Positions 33,126 to 45,159 of a stretch of DNA of 64,000 bases are shown here, in pieces. The stretch comes from Alentia gelatinosa (lineage: Eukaryota; Annelida; Polychaeta; Phyllodocida; Polynoidae), in contig OX465589.1 of assembly GCA_950022655.1 (NCBI GenBank), forward strand, positions 27,916,970 through 27,980,969, given 5' to 3'. The notes under the pieces were generated by a model, which saw nothing but the letters and a program-made list of their open reading frames with translations, ran no database searches and was not told the origin of the DNA. A program made the translations under genes and the position numbers. The stretch's first letter is position 1. Every line of letters begins with the position of its first letter.

Positions 33126-35156
33126 CACGATGGACAACCGGTATGGCTGAGAAGCGCCACAACACCACATTAAAAAAGTTTGTCGATTGGGAAAACGACG
33201 TCTTTATGTATGATCCCAAACAGAAAGATTTTTTTCCCAAAAATTCACCCATGCACTCTCATAGCCCGACCTAACATTGACTCCTAACCCAACCTCACAC
33301 TCAAAAGGCTCACCAGCAGTTGATCCTAAAAAGACTGGATATTAGGGCCGTGACAGCTGCCGGTCCGCATGTAAAAGCAGACCACAATCTGTATAGACTA
33401 AGAATAAATTCATAGCAATTTTCACCATTAAACCGTTATCGCGTGGCCAATGGTGGTGGAGCCTATCAGGGTCATTTCCAAATAAAGTGCCATGCCTCAC
33501 GAGAGACAGTAAGTCTCAAAACCACAAGTATTCCGCCCTCATTATTCCGGGATAACAGCGGTGTACTCAAATCCACAGCAGTACACCAGCACTCCCCTTC
33601 ACATAAAAAATGACCCCAACCCACTGGCCAACAAATGGCCAGTCCCCGATATGGCCTAGAGCCAGAAGGCACAGTGGTCGGGTCATCACCATGGGCACGT
33701 GATGTTGTGTACTTCGCTGCCCAATAGGAATTAACCTTTGGTAGAACTATGTCACGTTTGACCAATCAGAACGAGGGAAACATCAAGCACACGGCTACAT
33801 GCCGACCCTGTGAGGTGAATTCAACGTGTGGTCGCGTTACGCACCTAACCGCTTTGTCTGACTATCTTAACATGTAGATAGGCGTTAATATTATAGGTTC
33901 TATATGAGCAGAGTAACGTGGGTTTCCTTATCTATACTACCATTATAAATCAAGCCCATGCTGATTGATTTCAAGTAGTGGAGCAACGTAACTTGCGCAT
34001 ATATGCTTATCAGTTAGATAATGTACTCATGAGAAGTGGTTGGTTTCCATTCAAAATAATAAGTGACACATAATTATACTTTTGACATCTAGTAAGAGCC
34101 ACGTGAATTTGGCTTTTATCGATGAGAATCCCCTGTGTTTTAACGTATTAATTAACAAAGTCCTATAAAGCTTAACAGTCGCCCATAGTCCTCTCCATAG
34201 AAAAGTAACTGATATAAAATATTTAAGTATTGTATAGCCTAGTCTTAGATCGATGCTGGAATCAGAGTGATGGAAGATTAGATTATTCCAGAGTCCTCCA
34301 GCGCCGCAAGCCTTTCTGTGTTAATCAGCGAAGCATGTAAAGCCATCTTAAATCATCATTGTCAGAGCAATATCTCTGTCAAGTCTGTTCTTGCGCTTCT
34401 GAACAATAAATCTCGTCGTGGGAACTTTTGGAATGTATGGCCATGCCAGAGACTGGGTAGTGGGTTTTTTTTTCTTTTCAAAAAGATAGTCTTTTCTATC
34501 TACTCTTAAGCATATACTATGTACGTTTCTTCAGCTTTGCTCAGATCACAACACATTTACATCTCAGGACTTCTGCTGACATTCAAACGTTAAGAACAAA
34601 ATAACCGGACATTTATGGAGAGAACAAACCTCATTATGATAGATGTGGCAATTCGACATATCATGATAGAAATAACCAAACTATGCAATCCGTGAATTCG
34701 TTATCCCTACGTAATTCTAGTGCTTTATCTGAATGAACCCATGTTTGACTCACTTGTAGAATCACCGTGGTTGTGACCTCATGTTTCGATGTAATTCGTG
34801 AGTATTTTTCGCTGGAGGTAACACTACAGTCAAACATTGCGTCTCCTGGTACCGGCAATTCACAATCAATATCACCAATTTGTGCCGGGGTTGATGAATG
34901 GTGGCTGCGCGGTACATGGCGCAGATGAAACCGCCAGCATAACCAAACCACCTCCCAACCACGGTTCTCCCGCTAAATGAAGTCACAGTATTACCCCACA
35001 TTTACCGGCTCGTGTTTGAGATTGGTTTGTTTAGATGGATGAACGTGGCGCTGACTTCTGTGGGTGGGTGATGTAGTCTATTGATGGAATAATTATGTAT
35101 TGTACCGCGTGGCTACCATTGAGTCTCTTCATCGGCCACGCACTCGGACTGGGGAC
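33126..35156. other. no supported gene
   Basis: Mixed unique sequence. A minus-strand open stretch at 34751-34890 ends at a good donor (CAA|GTGAGT) but has no convincing acceptor or domain, so it is not called. Confidence 0.3.
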
Positions 35157-35189
35157 TATAAAAAGTCAATGGATGGAAGTCTGAAGTTA
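35157..35189 (+). promoter_or_regulatory. candidate core promoter: TATA box and initiator
   Basis: TATAAAAAG at 35157-35165 is followed 32 nt later by TTAGTTC, matching the animal initiator consensus YYANWYY with +1 at about 35189. A possible signal-peptide exon lies about 125 bp downstream on the same strand, so the arrangement is coherent. No experimental support. Confidence 0.35.
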
Positions 35190-35312
35190 GTTCTGAGCAC
35201 GTGCTTTGTTCATGAACAAGAAGCCTGAAAGCTTTTATTCTATTGGCTGCAATGCTAATTTTTTGTAACTGTATCTGGAGAGAAATCACTTGTGAGAGAT
35301 ACTAGTTGCTAA

Positions 35313-35352
35313 ATGACAATGTTTCTTTTAAATTTACTCCTTCTGCAACTAG
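35313..35352 (+). CDS. candidate first coding exon with signal peptide (partial)
   Basis: ATG at 35313 opens MTMFLLNLLLLQL, a typical start of a secretory signal peptide. It is interrupted after the first base of a Gly codon by a donor (CTAG|GTAAAGT at 35353). Signal-peptide exons ending in phase 1 are common in animal genes for secreted and receptor proteins. The promoter at 35157 precedes it, and the ATGs near 35169 fall upstream of the predicted start site. No downstream exon could be linked with confidence, so the product is unknown. A 13-residue match can arise by chance. Confidence 0.35.
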
Positions 35353-37128
35353 GTAAAGTAAGAACTCTTGAATTATTCAACTGTATAATATCTGTCCAAG
35401 AAATACGAATGCCGTAGAAACGTTGATCTCAGATTAGATTCCCCGATAAGGTAAAGTCATCTCATAATCGCAAAGGAAACCTAACCCTTTCAAGATGCCC
35501 GAGATTCTAAAATGGACTTCCGGCAGAACGACAGTTACCCCTCTAGTCTGATGATGGTAGGAATACCCCAGTTTACCAGCAGTCACAATTATATCAAAAG
35601 TTACACAATTCTTATCAAGTTGCGTCGTATATCAGGAATAGCATAGTATATCTGTATCAACAAAATAACATTGTGCTTATCCATGCTATTACACCACTTT
35701 GATTCATTTTACCTTAACGGCCCCTTCTATGATAACCATAGCCTGTTGCCAAGGCGTAACATACCATCAGCCGATGAAGTATACTGAGCACATAATCCTG
35801 TCACGTCCACATCCATTATACATAGACTTTACGTCTGGTGCTGTGCAGAAAAAAAAATCGGGAGAAGCATAGAGTAGATTAGAAGTGTTTTGATATGTTT
35901 GGAATGAAACAGATTGCTAGGAGCCATACAATATATCAGATATATTGAGTATATCGTGAATTTGTAAGCTCAGGATATCGGGATATGTGCATATAATGCT
36001 ATGGGTTGTACAATATATTTGGAGTAACAAGGTAGGGATAGTACAGTGTATGAGGCTACGGTTGGGTTATGACAGTGACATAAAGTGACTGGCAGATAAA
36101 TAGCTCCATGGTAAACACCAAGAGCGCTGCCACATGCTCTTTATCTAAGCGTCGTTGGCTCAGGAAGGCCCGGCTTACCCATCCACTGTTCTCTCCAGTC
36201 CCATTATGGCTTCCGGCAGTTCCATGCTACAGCCCACGACCCCCTCCATCTACCCCATACAATAACCCCAGCCTCCTTCCCCCGTTTTCCTCTATACCCT
36301 CATCTAATGTCCCGCCGAAGAGGAGCAGCCACGACCCAATCATCGGCACCAAAAAGGGGCTTTTATCTTCAGAGGCCTTATGATGGCTACTGCGAGGCGC
36401 CGGAACCACGATAGAATATCATATTGCCAGAAAGCAAACAAGCGCTATCTGCCGGGTAGAGACAGGCCGCGACAGGCGGGCGGGGTGAGGGATTGATCTA
36501 GGCCTGGGCGGACCACCCTCCGATACGTGCTCTGCACCGGCACTGCCCCCCTGCGTCTCCCGTCACCCTGAGACCCACCAGCCCCGGGCTCCCCGAACAA
36601 CTCGCCCGGTATGAGGTCAGCAGAGCGGGGGTTAAATTGTGTCGGTACGGGGAGCATGTAGGGGGCGAGCGGCAAGGAGCAGGTCTAGGGGACGGAGAAT
36701 ACCCGACCCCCATCACTCAGCCGAGCCCCCGACCTTAAATTGAGATTTATGAATGGAGAATTTATACGGAAACCGCAGATAAAGGGGCTGGGCTCGAATG
36801 TCTCGGCGTGCCAGTTTGTCTTGGAATCTGGATTGCAGGGAACAAGCCTGACGAGGACATGCTTGTGAGCTGCGTTTCAGTGACCTAAATTTTACGTTTC
36901 TCATGATATCTGCATATTATATATCCATCAACTCCGATGGAAATGATTTCAAAAAGGAACTATAGAGGAAAATAATCGGGTGGAATATGTTTTAATAAAG
37001 TACCTTATCATTGATTTCAACTAATAATAGTTTCTGGACTTTTCTTTTCTTTCTTTTTTACTTTGGAATAAATTTACCTTCAGCTTTGTGTTTTGTATTG
37101 AACATGTATGTCAGGCATCATAAAGGAA
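35353..37128. other. no supported gene; GC-rich block
   Basis: Position 36130-36720 is much more GC- and CpG-rich than its surroundings and could be regulatory or an untranslated exon. Open frames there lack domains. The rest is unique AT-rich sequence. Confidence 0.3.
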
Positions 37129-37250
37129 CACCGTATTATGAAAGATATGACGAGTAAAACAATCGAAAATGGAAGTCTTGAAAGCGGATATATATATACT
37201 TTTTGCCGTATCTGAATTTCTACATTGTTAGTCGGTTTCCACTCATTGCA
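37129..37250 (+). repeat. terminal direct repeat, left
   Basis: About 90% identical to 38843-38961 in the same orientation and followed by a TA run. The main difference is an indel in the ATATATAT...TTGCC segment. Confidence 0.9.
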
Positions 37251-37610
37251 TATATATATATATATATATGAAGTATATAAAACCACCAAGGGTTTATATG
37301 TGTATAACTGGAAAGTTTTGAATCCCCGCCGAAACTACAGAGGTCGCTACAGGGGCTACAGGACACCCTCGTGAGGGCGCTATGTGAGGGAAGGTGAAGT
37401 GCGGCAGCTCGGGACCATACAAGCCCTCTTTTCCACACCAACCCTCATCCACAGCAGATGCCCAACTTTCACCTGAAAATTTTTTCTCCGGTTATGACAC
37501 CCTCGTGTACTCGCCTAGGTTCACAGGGTTCAAGTAAGGTTGGTCGTTACTCTTACAAAGTTGTTACCTGCCTATTGTTGCTCTCATTATTGTGGTTTAT
37601 TGTAGCAATT

Positions 37611-38630
37611 ATGAAAAGGTGTGACAATTGTCACCGCGAGTTCGATGGCAGATCCCACCGTGACGGGTGCCCGTTTTGCCGGGTTGATAAAATAGAACAA
37701 GAGATGAGGGGAGACTATGAAAGTGAGGTGGAAGAGAGAGGTGTAACTTCAAGTAAAGAAAAGAAAACATTTTCAACTCCGGGGTGGGTTCAACCTATTC
37801 TGGCAAAAAACGAAACATTGAGGCAAGATGTTAAACTACTAAGAGACGAAGTGAGTTCTTTAGTGAAATTGTTCAAAGACATTAATGTTTCACCAAATAT
37901 AGCAAGTAACCCCCCGGATGATAGAACCCCCCGGATGATAGACCATTCCGGATTGGCTTCAGGTGGTACTCCACTACCAAAAGGTGGTTTCAAACCCGTT
38001 TTTCCACAAAGGAAAGGCACCTTCTGTGCACCGGACATTCAAGGAAATGAAACTAGAGGAGAGACAACTCATACGTGTTCTTCAAAAACCAAACGTAAGT
38101 GTCGTTTCTTTTCGATACAACCGTTTCTCCCCCCCGGAGTCGAAACACCTAACTATGACCAAATGCTGAGTGCGTCTCTAGGGCTATTGCGTAGTATAAA
38201 TGAACAGGGTCTGGATAGTTCTACCTACTCAGACCACGTGGCATACCTGGTAGACCAACGGTCTACCCATACAGGCAAAAGTTTAGTAGACTATGATGAG
38301 GCAGTGAGGTTCAAATGCGATGCTTTGGGTCTAGAATACTTTTCCTATGGAGACAGTTTTCTGTCCGAGAAATTTCTTAATTTTGAGACTACTTTCTCAT
38401 ACGTATCGCTTAACAAAAAACTGAAAGAACTTGGAGACAGGAAAGGCAAATTCCGGGGGACTTCAAATTCTGACACTAGCGAAAACAAAAAAGGGATTTG
38501 TTGGAGGTTTAATGCCAAAGACGGCTGTACCTTTAACGATTGTCGTTATCGCCACGAATGCTCTCAGTGTGGTTCCTCCCATTCTGGTTTTTCTTGCAAG
38601 AAAACACCGGAAAATAAAGTTTCAAAATGA
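37611..38630 (+). CDS. gag-like protein with N-terminal Cys cluster and C-terminal CCCH plus zinc knuckle
   Basis: I chose the Met at 37611 because it opens MKRCDNCHREF, a Cys-x2-Cys pair followed by Cys-x2-Cys (CPFC) forming an N-terminal zinc cluster. The frame is open upstream to 37458, but that part is low quality. A coiled-coil-like stretch (NETLRQDVKLLRDEVSSLVKL) follows at about residues 67-87. The C-terminus has CWRFNAKDGCTFNDCRYRH (Cys-x8-Cys-x4-Cys-x3-His) directly followed by CSQCGSSHSGFSC. This CCCH-plus-knuckle pair is common in gag proteins of DIRS/Ngaro-type elements. The role would be RNA packaging in the retroelement particle. The 340-codon frame is undamaged, so the insertion is young or selected. 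Confidence 0.7.
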   Translation: MKRCDNCHREFDGRSHRDGCPFCRVDKIEQEMRGDYESEVEERGVTSSKEKKTFSTPGWVQPILAKNETLRQDVKLLRDEVSSLVKLFKDINVSPNIASNPPDDRTPRMIDHSGLASGGTPLPKGGFKPVFPQRKGTFCAPDIQGNETRGETTHTCSSKTKRKCRFFSIQPFLPPGVETPNYDQMLSASLGLLRSINEQGLDSSTYSDHVAYLVDQRSTHTGKSLVDYDEAVRFKCDALGLEYFSYGDSFLSEKFLNFETTFSYVSLNKKLKELGDRKGKFRGTSNSDTSENKKGICWRFNAKDGCTFNDCRYRHECSQCGSSHSGFSCKKTPENKVSK

Positions 38631-38842
38631 AATGAGGTGGGCCATAGTTATCGCTCAAAGTGTAACGGTCCAAACTATCTAGATGTGTATGCGAGTAGTC
38701 AGGCTGGAAATTGTACTATTGATGATTCTTGTGTGGGCGGGTCCAAGGGCCCGTGTGGACCGCAATCTTTTTCCGGCGCAGTGGTTGTCCCACTTGAACC
38801 GGGTTCTATTTCTCTCTCCACTAACGTTTCAATTACTAACGG

Positions 38843-38984
38843 CACCGTATTATGAAATATATGACGAGTAAAAAGATCGAAAATGGAAGTCTTGAAAGCG
38901 GATATATATTCTTATTGCCGTATCTGAATTTCTACATTGTTAGTCGGTTTCCACTCATTGCATATATATATATATATAAATATA

Positions 38985-39036
<52 letters not shown>
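38843..39036 (+). repeat. terminal direct repeat, right, plus TA microsatellite
   Basis: The second copy of the 37129 repeat runs to 38961 and continues into about 75 bp of (TA)n. Confidence 0.9.
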
Positions 39037-39037
<1 letters not shown>

Positions 39038-39227
39038 CAGTATTCTATTATGCTATTGCATCGTCTTAAAACGGAAAAGGCTCTTCATGTACAAAGGGAA
39101 TCATCATTAATTTAAGTATGTAAGATATAAAAACACATATATCATAGGTGAGGATACATGAATGATAGATTTGATTTTAAATGATCTACAGAGATAGAGT
39201 ACACGATAATAGATACATCTGAGTAAA
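39037..39227. other. no recognisable feature
   Basis: Short AT-rich unique stretch. Confidence 0.4.
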
Positions 39228-39420
39228 GCCGGGCTCCCACTACCACGATACACTCCGAAAATGCTTCGATTTTGCTACGATAGAAGTTATCAAATATGCA
39301 TAACGGGAGGGCTCTGTTGGACTGTGTCGCAGTGTGTCAGAGCGGGTTTTGCGGGAATGAAAAGGTGACCACTGTACCGACACACACCACGACAGTTCAG
39401 GGAAATATTATTGCCTTTTT
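39228..39420. mobile_element. possible one end of a GGGCTCCCAC-type MITE
   Basis: TAA precedes AGCCGGGCTCCCACTACCAC, which resembles the TIR of the TAA-flanked element at 58477 (GGCCCGGCGTCCACCTACTA). A second left-end-like GGGCCCACTGCTACGAG is at about 40527. No inverse right end was found near either, so these are solo ends at best. Confidence 0.3.
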
Positions 39421-39539
39421 GTGGAAAATTCTCGTTTCATGAGCAAAAATAGTTGTTTAATCCATTCATTTGCTTGAAATACTTGTCTAGTTTCCTGGAC
39501 AATATATAATCTAAAAATGAAGTTATGATTCAGATTGGA

Positions 39540-40180
39540 AACATGTATTGTTGATATTGTAGGGGACCAGAGGTTGTCTGCTTGCCGTTCTGTTTGAGCA
39601 GCGGCCGCACTAAGTAGGTGCCGACTCCGCTATTTTCGGCACCGTGTTAGACCCAGTCTAAAGGGGTATCTGGCCAGCTGGCAGGTACCTAGAGTATGGG
39701 CTGGTTCTGTATGGTTAAGGAAGGTCCCAGCAAAGCAGACTGGTCAGCTGGTACCAGACTTACTCAGGATCACCACTGGGGACCCAGCAGGGTTCTGCAC
39801 ATGCCCAGTGACACCCAGCAGGTGTTAACAAATACACTGGGATGGAGGGACTATGTGGGGTTCCTCTACAGGGCTATGTCTCTGTTCCCTGCCAGGGTAG
39901 ACCTTCGGGTCCCCTGTGGGCAGGGTTCAGAGAGTCCCTGATCTCTGGAAGGAGGGGGTTGACCTTCAGGTCCTCCCTTTGGACGGAGTCTGGGATCCCG
40001 GGTATCAGCAGGGAGAGTGAGACTTTCCGAGTTTCCCTTGTATGATCCCGGGCGGAGCATGACGGTGCTGGGTGGCTGTGGTAAAACACACCTGGGGGTT
40101 CGTGGGGGGGACCAGCACCAGAATGGCGTTCTGGACCCAAACTATGGTCTACTCGACACCCAGCTACTACATTATCAACC
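39540..40180. other. GC-rich segment with short hairpins
   Basis: It contains GGTGCCGA...TCGGCACC (about 39617-39643) and two related words, GACCTTCGGGTC and GACCTTCAGGTC, about 60 bp apart. It may be part of an unrecognised repeat. No domain in any frame. Confidence 0.3.
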
Positions 40181-41870
40181 AAATACATGTTTATCCTTTT
40201 TTTCAAATTATAAATTGCTAAATATACACACCTGACAACGTGTATGTACATTGATGTTTACAATACGTTTAAATTTCAACCATATATATATATATATATA
40301 TATATACAAATCATATAATAAAAGGAGTTGGTGTGGAGTGGGGGTGGAAATAGGCTACACATAACATGGAATGCTCTCGACCCACTCCAAAATGGTTTAG
40401 CTTCTACAATAAATCAACCATGATCGATTCTGTTGGAACGCCTGTGACACGACCATTCTAAGGGAACGGTGTCAGAGTGTCTCGGAGTGTGTAGGAAACT
40501 GGGTTGGAAACCTGGTCTGAACTCAGGGCCCACTGCTACGAGAAACCAGCTTGTTCCGACAGAAAATTTTATTCTATGTTGAAGCACTTGTTGGAAGGAT
40601 GATCATAGCCAAATCACAGTATGGGAGCCTGGCATAATATATGTAGGGGTCAGGGTAGTCGAACAGTGGTACATTCAGTTAACACTAGGTGCCGCGAGTG
40701 CCAATCCCTGTTGTGCAGTAAAGCCGGCGAACCTGTGTATGCAAATATTATAGAGTCACCTGCATTACGTAACTTAATCAGCATATATAGGCCAAGTCCA
40801 AAGTGGGTTGACAGGTTGCGAGCGGAGCCTCTTTGTTGAGTGAATGCTTGGAGCCTCAAAGACAGCTAGGTTTCTCCTGAAACCTTTCAGTAATGGAGAG
40901 AACAGATCCTCTCCCCTTGCGCTACTTAACACATCCCGTGTTAAAAGCTACTGTAGATCCGCAGGTTTCAATAAAGCTATTGTACCTGAAGTGGCCAGAG
41001 TCTGGTTTTGTGTTCTAGGTTATGCTAGGTTGTAGATCCCGCATCTCCCAGCTTCACTAGGCATACTCTGAACCAACCCTTGTGAAGAGTACAAGCACGG
41101 GGTAGCGACTCGTCTCCAACCGCTGGATAGGTAGACTAGGCTCGGTTGTGAGATCACATACCACCAACCAGTGGTTCGCTACATACATAAGCTCCAGGTA
41201 TGGGTTATCAGTGAGTAATATACATTGGTATCTAAGGTTATTTTTCAGTATTATGAGTCATGTAACACCCGTATAGCTGTAGCCTATGCCAATATGTATC
41301 AGCTGTCTGAACAGTTTCATCTAATGCTTCGGTGTTATAAATAAACACAGAGGTACTCAGAAGCGCTTCCTGGCCTGTAGCAACGCTCCTTTCCTTGCTC
41401 CCAGGTGGCACCGCCGATAGCTATTCACCTCCGAGGTTGTGTCAGGTTACATCCGGGGACTCTGAGTTCAGACACGATGGCCCACAGGGGGCAGCACCGG
41501 CTTCCCACTAGAGACACGTCTACAATATCTACCCCTGACCTATCCATGCACCCCCTCCCCTTTCTGTTCACGGGACCCGGTATGGTCTGTGGGTCCTTTC
41601 AATTCATCGGGGTAATTTAGTGTTGCTTTGCGGAATACTGGGAATTACCATCATTCAAAGACTGCTCCCTCCCAACATTATTTTTTTAAGAGATATGTAT
41701 GTCTTCTGGCGGGTACTTGGAGCAGGAGCAGGCTGACAATCAGGGCCAGGGTAATTACGAGGCCAGATCAAATCTACAAATCGAGGGTCACTGAAAAAGG
41801 TGTACATGTATCTCAATAGGTCAATGATATACTCTAAGTACTACGTGCAAAACTATTAACTCTTTCAGTC
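40181..41870. other. no supported gene
   Basis: A (TA)n tract is at 40281-40304. The rest is unique, with no exon that has both splice signals and domain support. Confidence 0.35.
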
Positions 41871-42035
41871 CGAGGAATGCCTGGAGGCATTCCCACCCAG
41901 GGGACGAGGAATGCCTGGAGGCATTCCCACCCAGGGGACGAGGAATGCCTGGAGGCATTCCCACCCAGGGGACGAGGAATGCCTGGAGGCATTCCCACCC
42001 TGGGGACGAGGAATGCCTCCAGGCATTGTTTAAAA
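41871..42035. repeat. 34-bp tandem repeat built on a palindrome
   Basis: Units start at 41871, 41905, 41939 and 41973, with a partial fifth at 42007. Each contains GGAATGCCT-GG-AGGCATTCC, a 9-bp stem with a 2-nt loop, followed by a constant CCACCCAGGGGACGA spacer. The first four units are nearly identical. Confidence 0.95.
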
Positions 42036-44899
42036 ATGTATTTATGTTTATGTGTCATCATCACAAACGGTATGTTTTATGAGAAATAATTATTTTCACA
42101 ATTGATAAAAAATACCATGTTCATCATTATACTCTGTGGGTATTCGATAAGTAACTATAGTAACTGGTATCTAAAGGTTGCTAAGTGACGCCCATACGAC
42201 AAACATACACCATACGGCGATAGTCTCGTCCCCTTGGGGTTAATAGAGGTATTATGCCTCGTCCTATAGTGCCTGTGCTCTCCAATCAGGTTCGGAGAGA
42301 AAGAGTTAAAAGGGTTTACGGAAATTTAACTGCTCATCCAATGCTTCTGCAATCCCCAATATGAAGAGTTTTAATGCACTGAAAAGGGCAGGCCGAGGGG
42401 GATATGTCAAATTGAAGTCCCAGGTGACTGTTGCTGAAATACGGACCCCACGAAGGAGCACCAGGACATCAAAAATATACGACACGAGACAGGGATGAAC
42501 AGCAACACCGAGTGTACCGAGAGAGATCAGTGCGGAGTAGTACACCAGACGTTCAGCTGTGCTTATAATTGCTCTGAGCAGCTGTTGTTCCGGTGTTGCT
42601 TGAGGCCTCCATCAGCTCCAACTAAAGGCAAATATCGGCTAAGAATACCCCAGATGTTTGGAGTATGAGGGAAATGACTCGATATGAATATATATAGTGG
42701 TAGATGTTCCACAATTGTTTCAAAATGATTAAGACATGATTGCCCAACCTACACGAATCAACTTCTATTTACGAGATTTACAGGATAGTATAAATACGAA
42801 AGAGTGCTGTCCTCTCTTTGCCCACATAGCAGGCTAGAAGCCTATATTCTACGACTGCTGTCCTATAATCGGCATTGTACTTTTACCAACTACTAGTTTC
42901 AACTTTGTGTCTTATTCTGTAAAGAAGCTGACTAAATTCATCCTATGATCTCCTGATCTTTGTCTTGTGCTTTGGATTCGGAACTGTTCTCTAGTATTTT
43001 GTCCTGTTTTGTGTAGTAAGTCCCTCTGTATATATGTTACAGTAAGTATATCGAAAAACATTAAATTGATGAATATATCTCTTTTGAATTATCAATAAAA
43101 ACACAACGTTGCTCAGATAGCTGAGATAGTCGATGAGATGGTAATGGGAATATCCACTGTTCATGGAATCCCATTCCTCAGAAAATGAGCTGAATGTAAG
43201 CTCCAGTACATACACAATGTTAAGTGGTTTCAGATACAAGCGGCAATAATCTCCGAGGACCAGACGCATAGTAATCTCCGAATAATAGCGAGGTAATTAT
43301 GTAGAGTCTGGTCCGAAGAGTTTACGGTCGCTTTTATCTGAAACCGGTCTATATTGTATTCATTAATCACCTTCACTCGCTAATAAGTTCGGGGTTCTTC
43401 CATTTCCAAAGATGCGCCTCCAATCGTAATTGAAAATATAGTTCCTAAATCACCCGTAAGGCAGCAGTTAGTTGGTATCCCTTCGCCATGTTGTTTGGTT
43501 TTACATCGTCAGTGGCAGATGGATTTTACAATAAAACACAGCACAAAACAAGGTCAGAACTCGATGAAAACTGTAATCTGACGGATTTTAGAGTTTAGGA
43601 AACACAGATGAATTCACTAAACTTGAATAATTCTGTAGTTCACATTGATTGTGATGTTATTGCAATATTGCCTGCTCCTTTCACTTCATCTATTAGTATG
43701 TGTTTCGCTCGCTAGGGACCCAATGACGTTCAGGGAATCATTTCCAGTAACCGCCTCATTTTAGAAACTGGATATTACGGGCCTCAGTAATCTCCTACCT
43801 GCAAATTACTAACACCCAATGCTATTCCTATGAAGACTCTGTAATCGGTGGTTAATAAGAAAAGGGATCTCCTATAGTGTGCATAAGTCACAGTGTGTAA
43901 TTGCTTTATCTTGTCGTCCCTCTCTGGAACCTCGTTAACGTCCCACTTGAGGCTGGTGATGAATTAGTGTTACTTAAGAGATGCGGGCGTCAAAAGGTCA
44001 ACCCCAGTGGTCGTGGTCCCAGGCCGCAAGTCAAAGTCACTACTAATGGTAACGTAATGGCTTTGATGAAAGTTACGTTCAGGACGCATCTCAGGGACCT
44101 TCGAGGTACCTGCGAATATGATACATATACTATTATCTCTATTTTGGTAATCTGTCAACACAACTTACGTGTATTGTTATAAATGCGTCATAAATATGTT
44201 TCTAACACATTTATAGAATTTTATCGAATAAATCCTCTATTTGTTTTATTGCCGGCGAACCTGCGTTATTGCCTTTTGACTAGATGAAATCATAATCGAC
44301 ATGCCACCTTCTTACACAAGCACTTCAGTACATATACATTTTTTTTATGTTTACTGACGACCCCTCTAAACAGAAAACTATGATTGTGGACCATGAACTA
44401 AGTAGAATGGTTAATTAGGCCCTAAACAGCCAGGGTAATATCAAGGTTAAATCTATCAAATGAGGATGACCAGGGAACACAGAGATGCAGCAACTTTGGG
44501 GATAAAAGCAAATGTTTGTCCTAAACGTAGAACAGATTCGTAAATCAAAGTATCAAGAATGTATTAAAAATTACCATGAATATGATGCTGTTATCTTCAG
44601 ATTTGTTTTTATACAAGCAACTTTTTTTCTCCAGCAAAATAAAAGAATAGCATCTGTGGATATGATTTATCAGGTTCGTCATAGCAATGTCATATTGACA
44701 ATGTGAGAGGAGGTATACACTGTATGGAGAAAGAATGGCCCGTATCCTAACATTTACTCTGGAGCAGTCATGGTGAAATACCAGTATTGTGGCATGGGAA
44801 GGGCTGATGTACCATGTCCAATAACTATTGTCTGACATGGTGATAGAATGCCTGATTACCTTAACAAAAGGCTCGATCGACCAGTGCTCGTGATTTCAG
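42036..44899. other. no firmly supported gene
   Basis: A long open stretch at about 43901-44182 has protein-like composition and could be an exon, but no domain or clean acceptor supports it. The rest is unique AT-rich sequence. Confidence 0.3.
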
Positions 44900-45042
44900 C
44901 TACAATGCACGCTCAGTTGAATCTCTACGAGCAACCCGGAAACATCAATCATGCAACAGGTTTATATCAAGATGTGCCATCCAATAAACAAAAAATGCCA
45001 CCTGAATACATCAAATCATTAACCAACTTTCCCGACTGGTAG
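44900..45042 (+). CDS. candidate terminal exon, Tyr-rich C-terminal tail
   Basis: After an acceptor (GTGATTTCAG|CT, phase 1) the frame codes for 46 residues ending NFPDW and a TAG stop. The segment is hydrophilic with three tyrosines in LYEQP, LYQDVP and EYIKSL contexts. YxxP-like sites are known SH2-binding motifs in receptor tails, so a cytoplasmic tail is possible; this is inference. AATAAA follows 118 bp after the stop. The gene's other exons were not identified, so the product is unknown. A chance ORF is not excluded. Confidence 0.35.
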
Positions 45043-45159
45043 TTCTTTGGTAGTATATTATAATTATGCGCTTCACAAGACTTTACACGTTTTACAATTT
45101 TGATGACTTCCGTATCATATTTTTGAGTAGTCTGTTTTGAAATGGTAATAGAATTATCA

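Larger units (their letters stand above)
37129..39036 (+). mobile_element. gag-only retroelement with terminal direct repeats (DIRS/Ngaro-like)
   Basis: Direct repeats of about 120 bp (37129-37250 and 38843-38961, starting CACCGTATTATG and ending CACTCATTGCA, then TA runs) flank an intact gag-like ORF. The repeats start before a TG dinucleotide, and there is no TG...CA LTR logic at the outer boundary. The Cys/His pattern of the ORF is of the kind seen in tyrosine-recombinase retroelements, where ends are direct or split repeats. Reverse transcriptase, RNase H and recombinase are missing; the second repeat begins right after the start of an overlapping frame. I read it as a non-autonomous deletion derivative. 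Confidence 0.6.

Noticed and set aside
33318..33375. Minus-strand segment ending INCW before GTGAGC, as the missing CD225 upstream exon
   Set aside because: It lacks the Cys-Cys-x-Pro motif and hydrophobic helix expected for that exon, and lies in decayed repeat flank.
34751..34890. Minus-strand exon ending at CAA|GTGAGT
   Set aside because: The donor is good, but no convincing acceptor or domain supports it and it cannot be joined in phase with the CD225 exon.
36445..36716. GC-rich open frames on the minus strand
   Set aside because: Several overlapping frames stay open because of base composition; there is no domain or splice support.
43901..44182. 93-codon plus-strand open stretch as an Ig-like exon
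   Set aside because: Composition is protein-like, but the Cys/Trp spacing of an Ig domain is not present and no acceptor gives a consistent phase.
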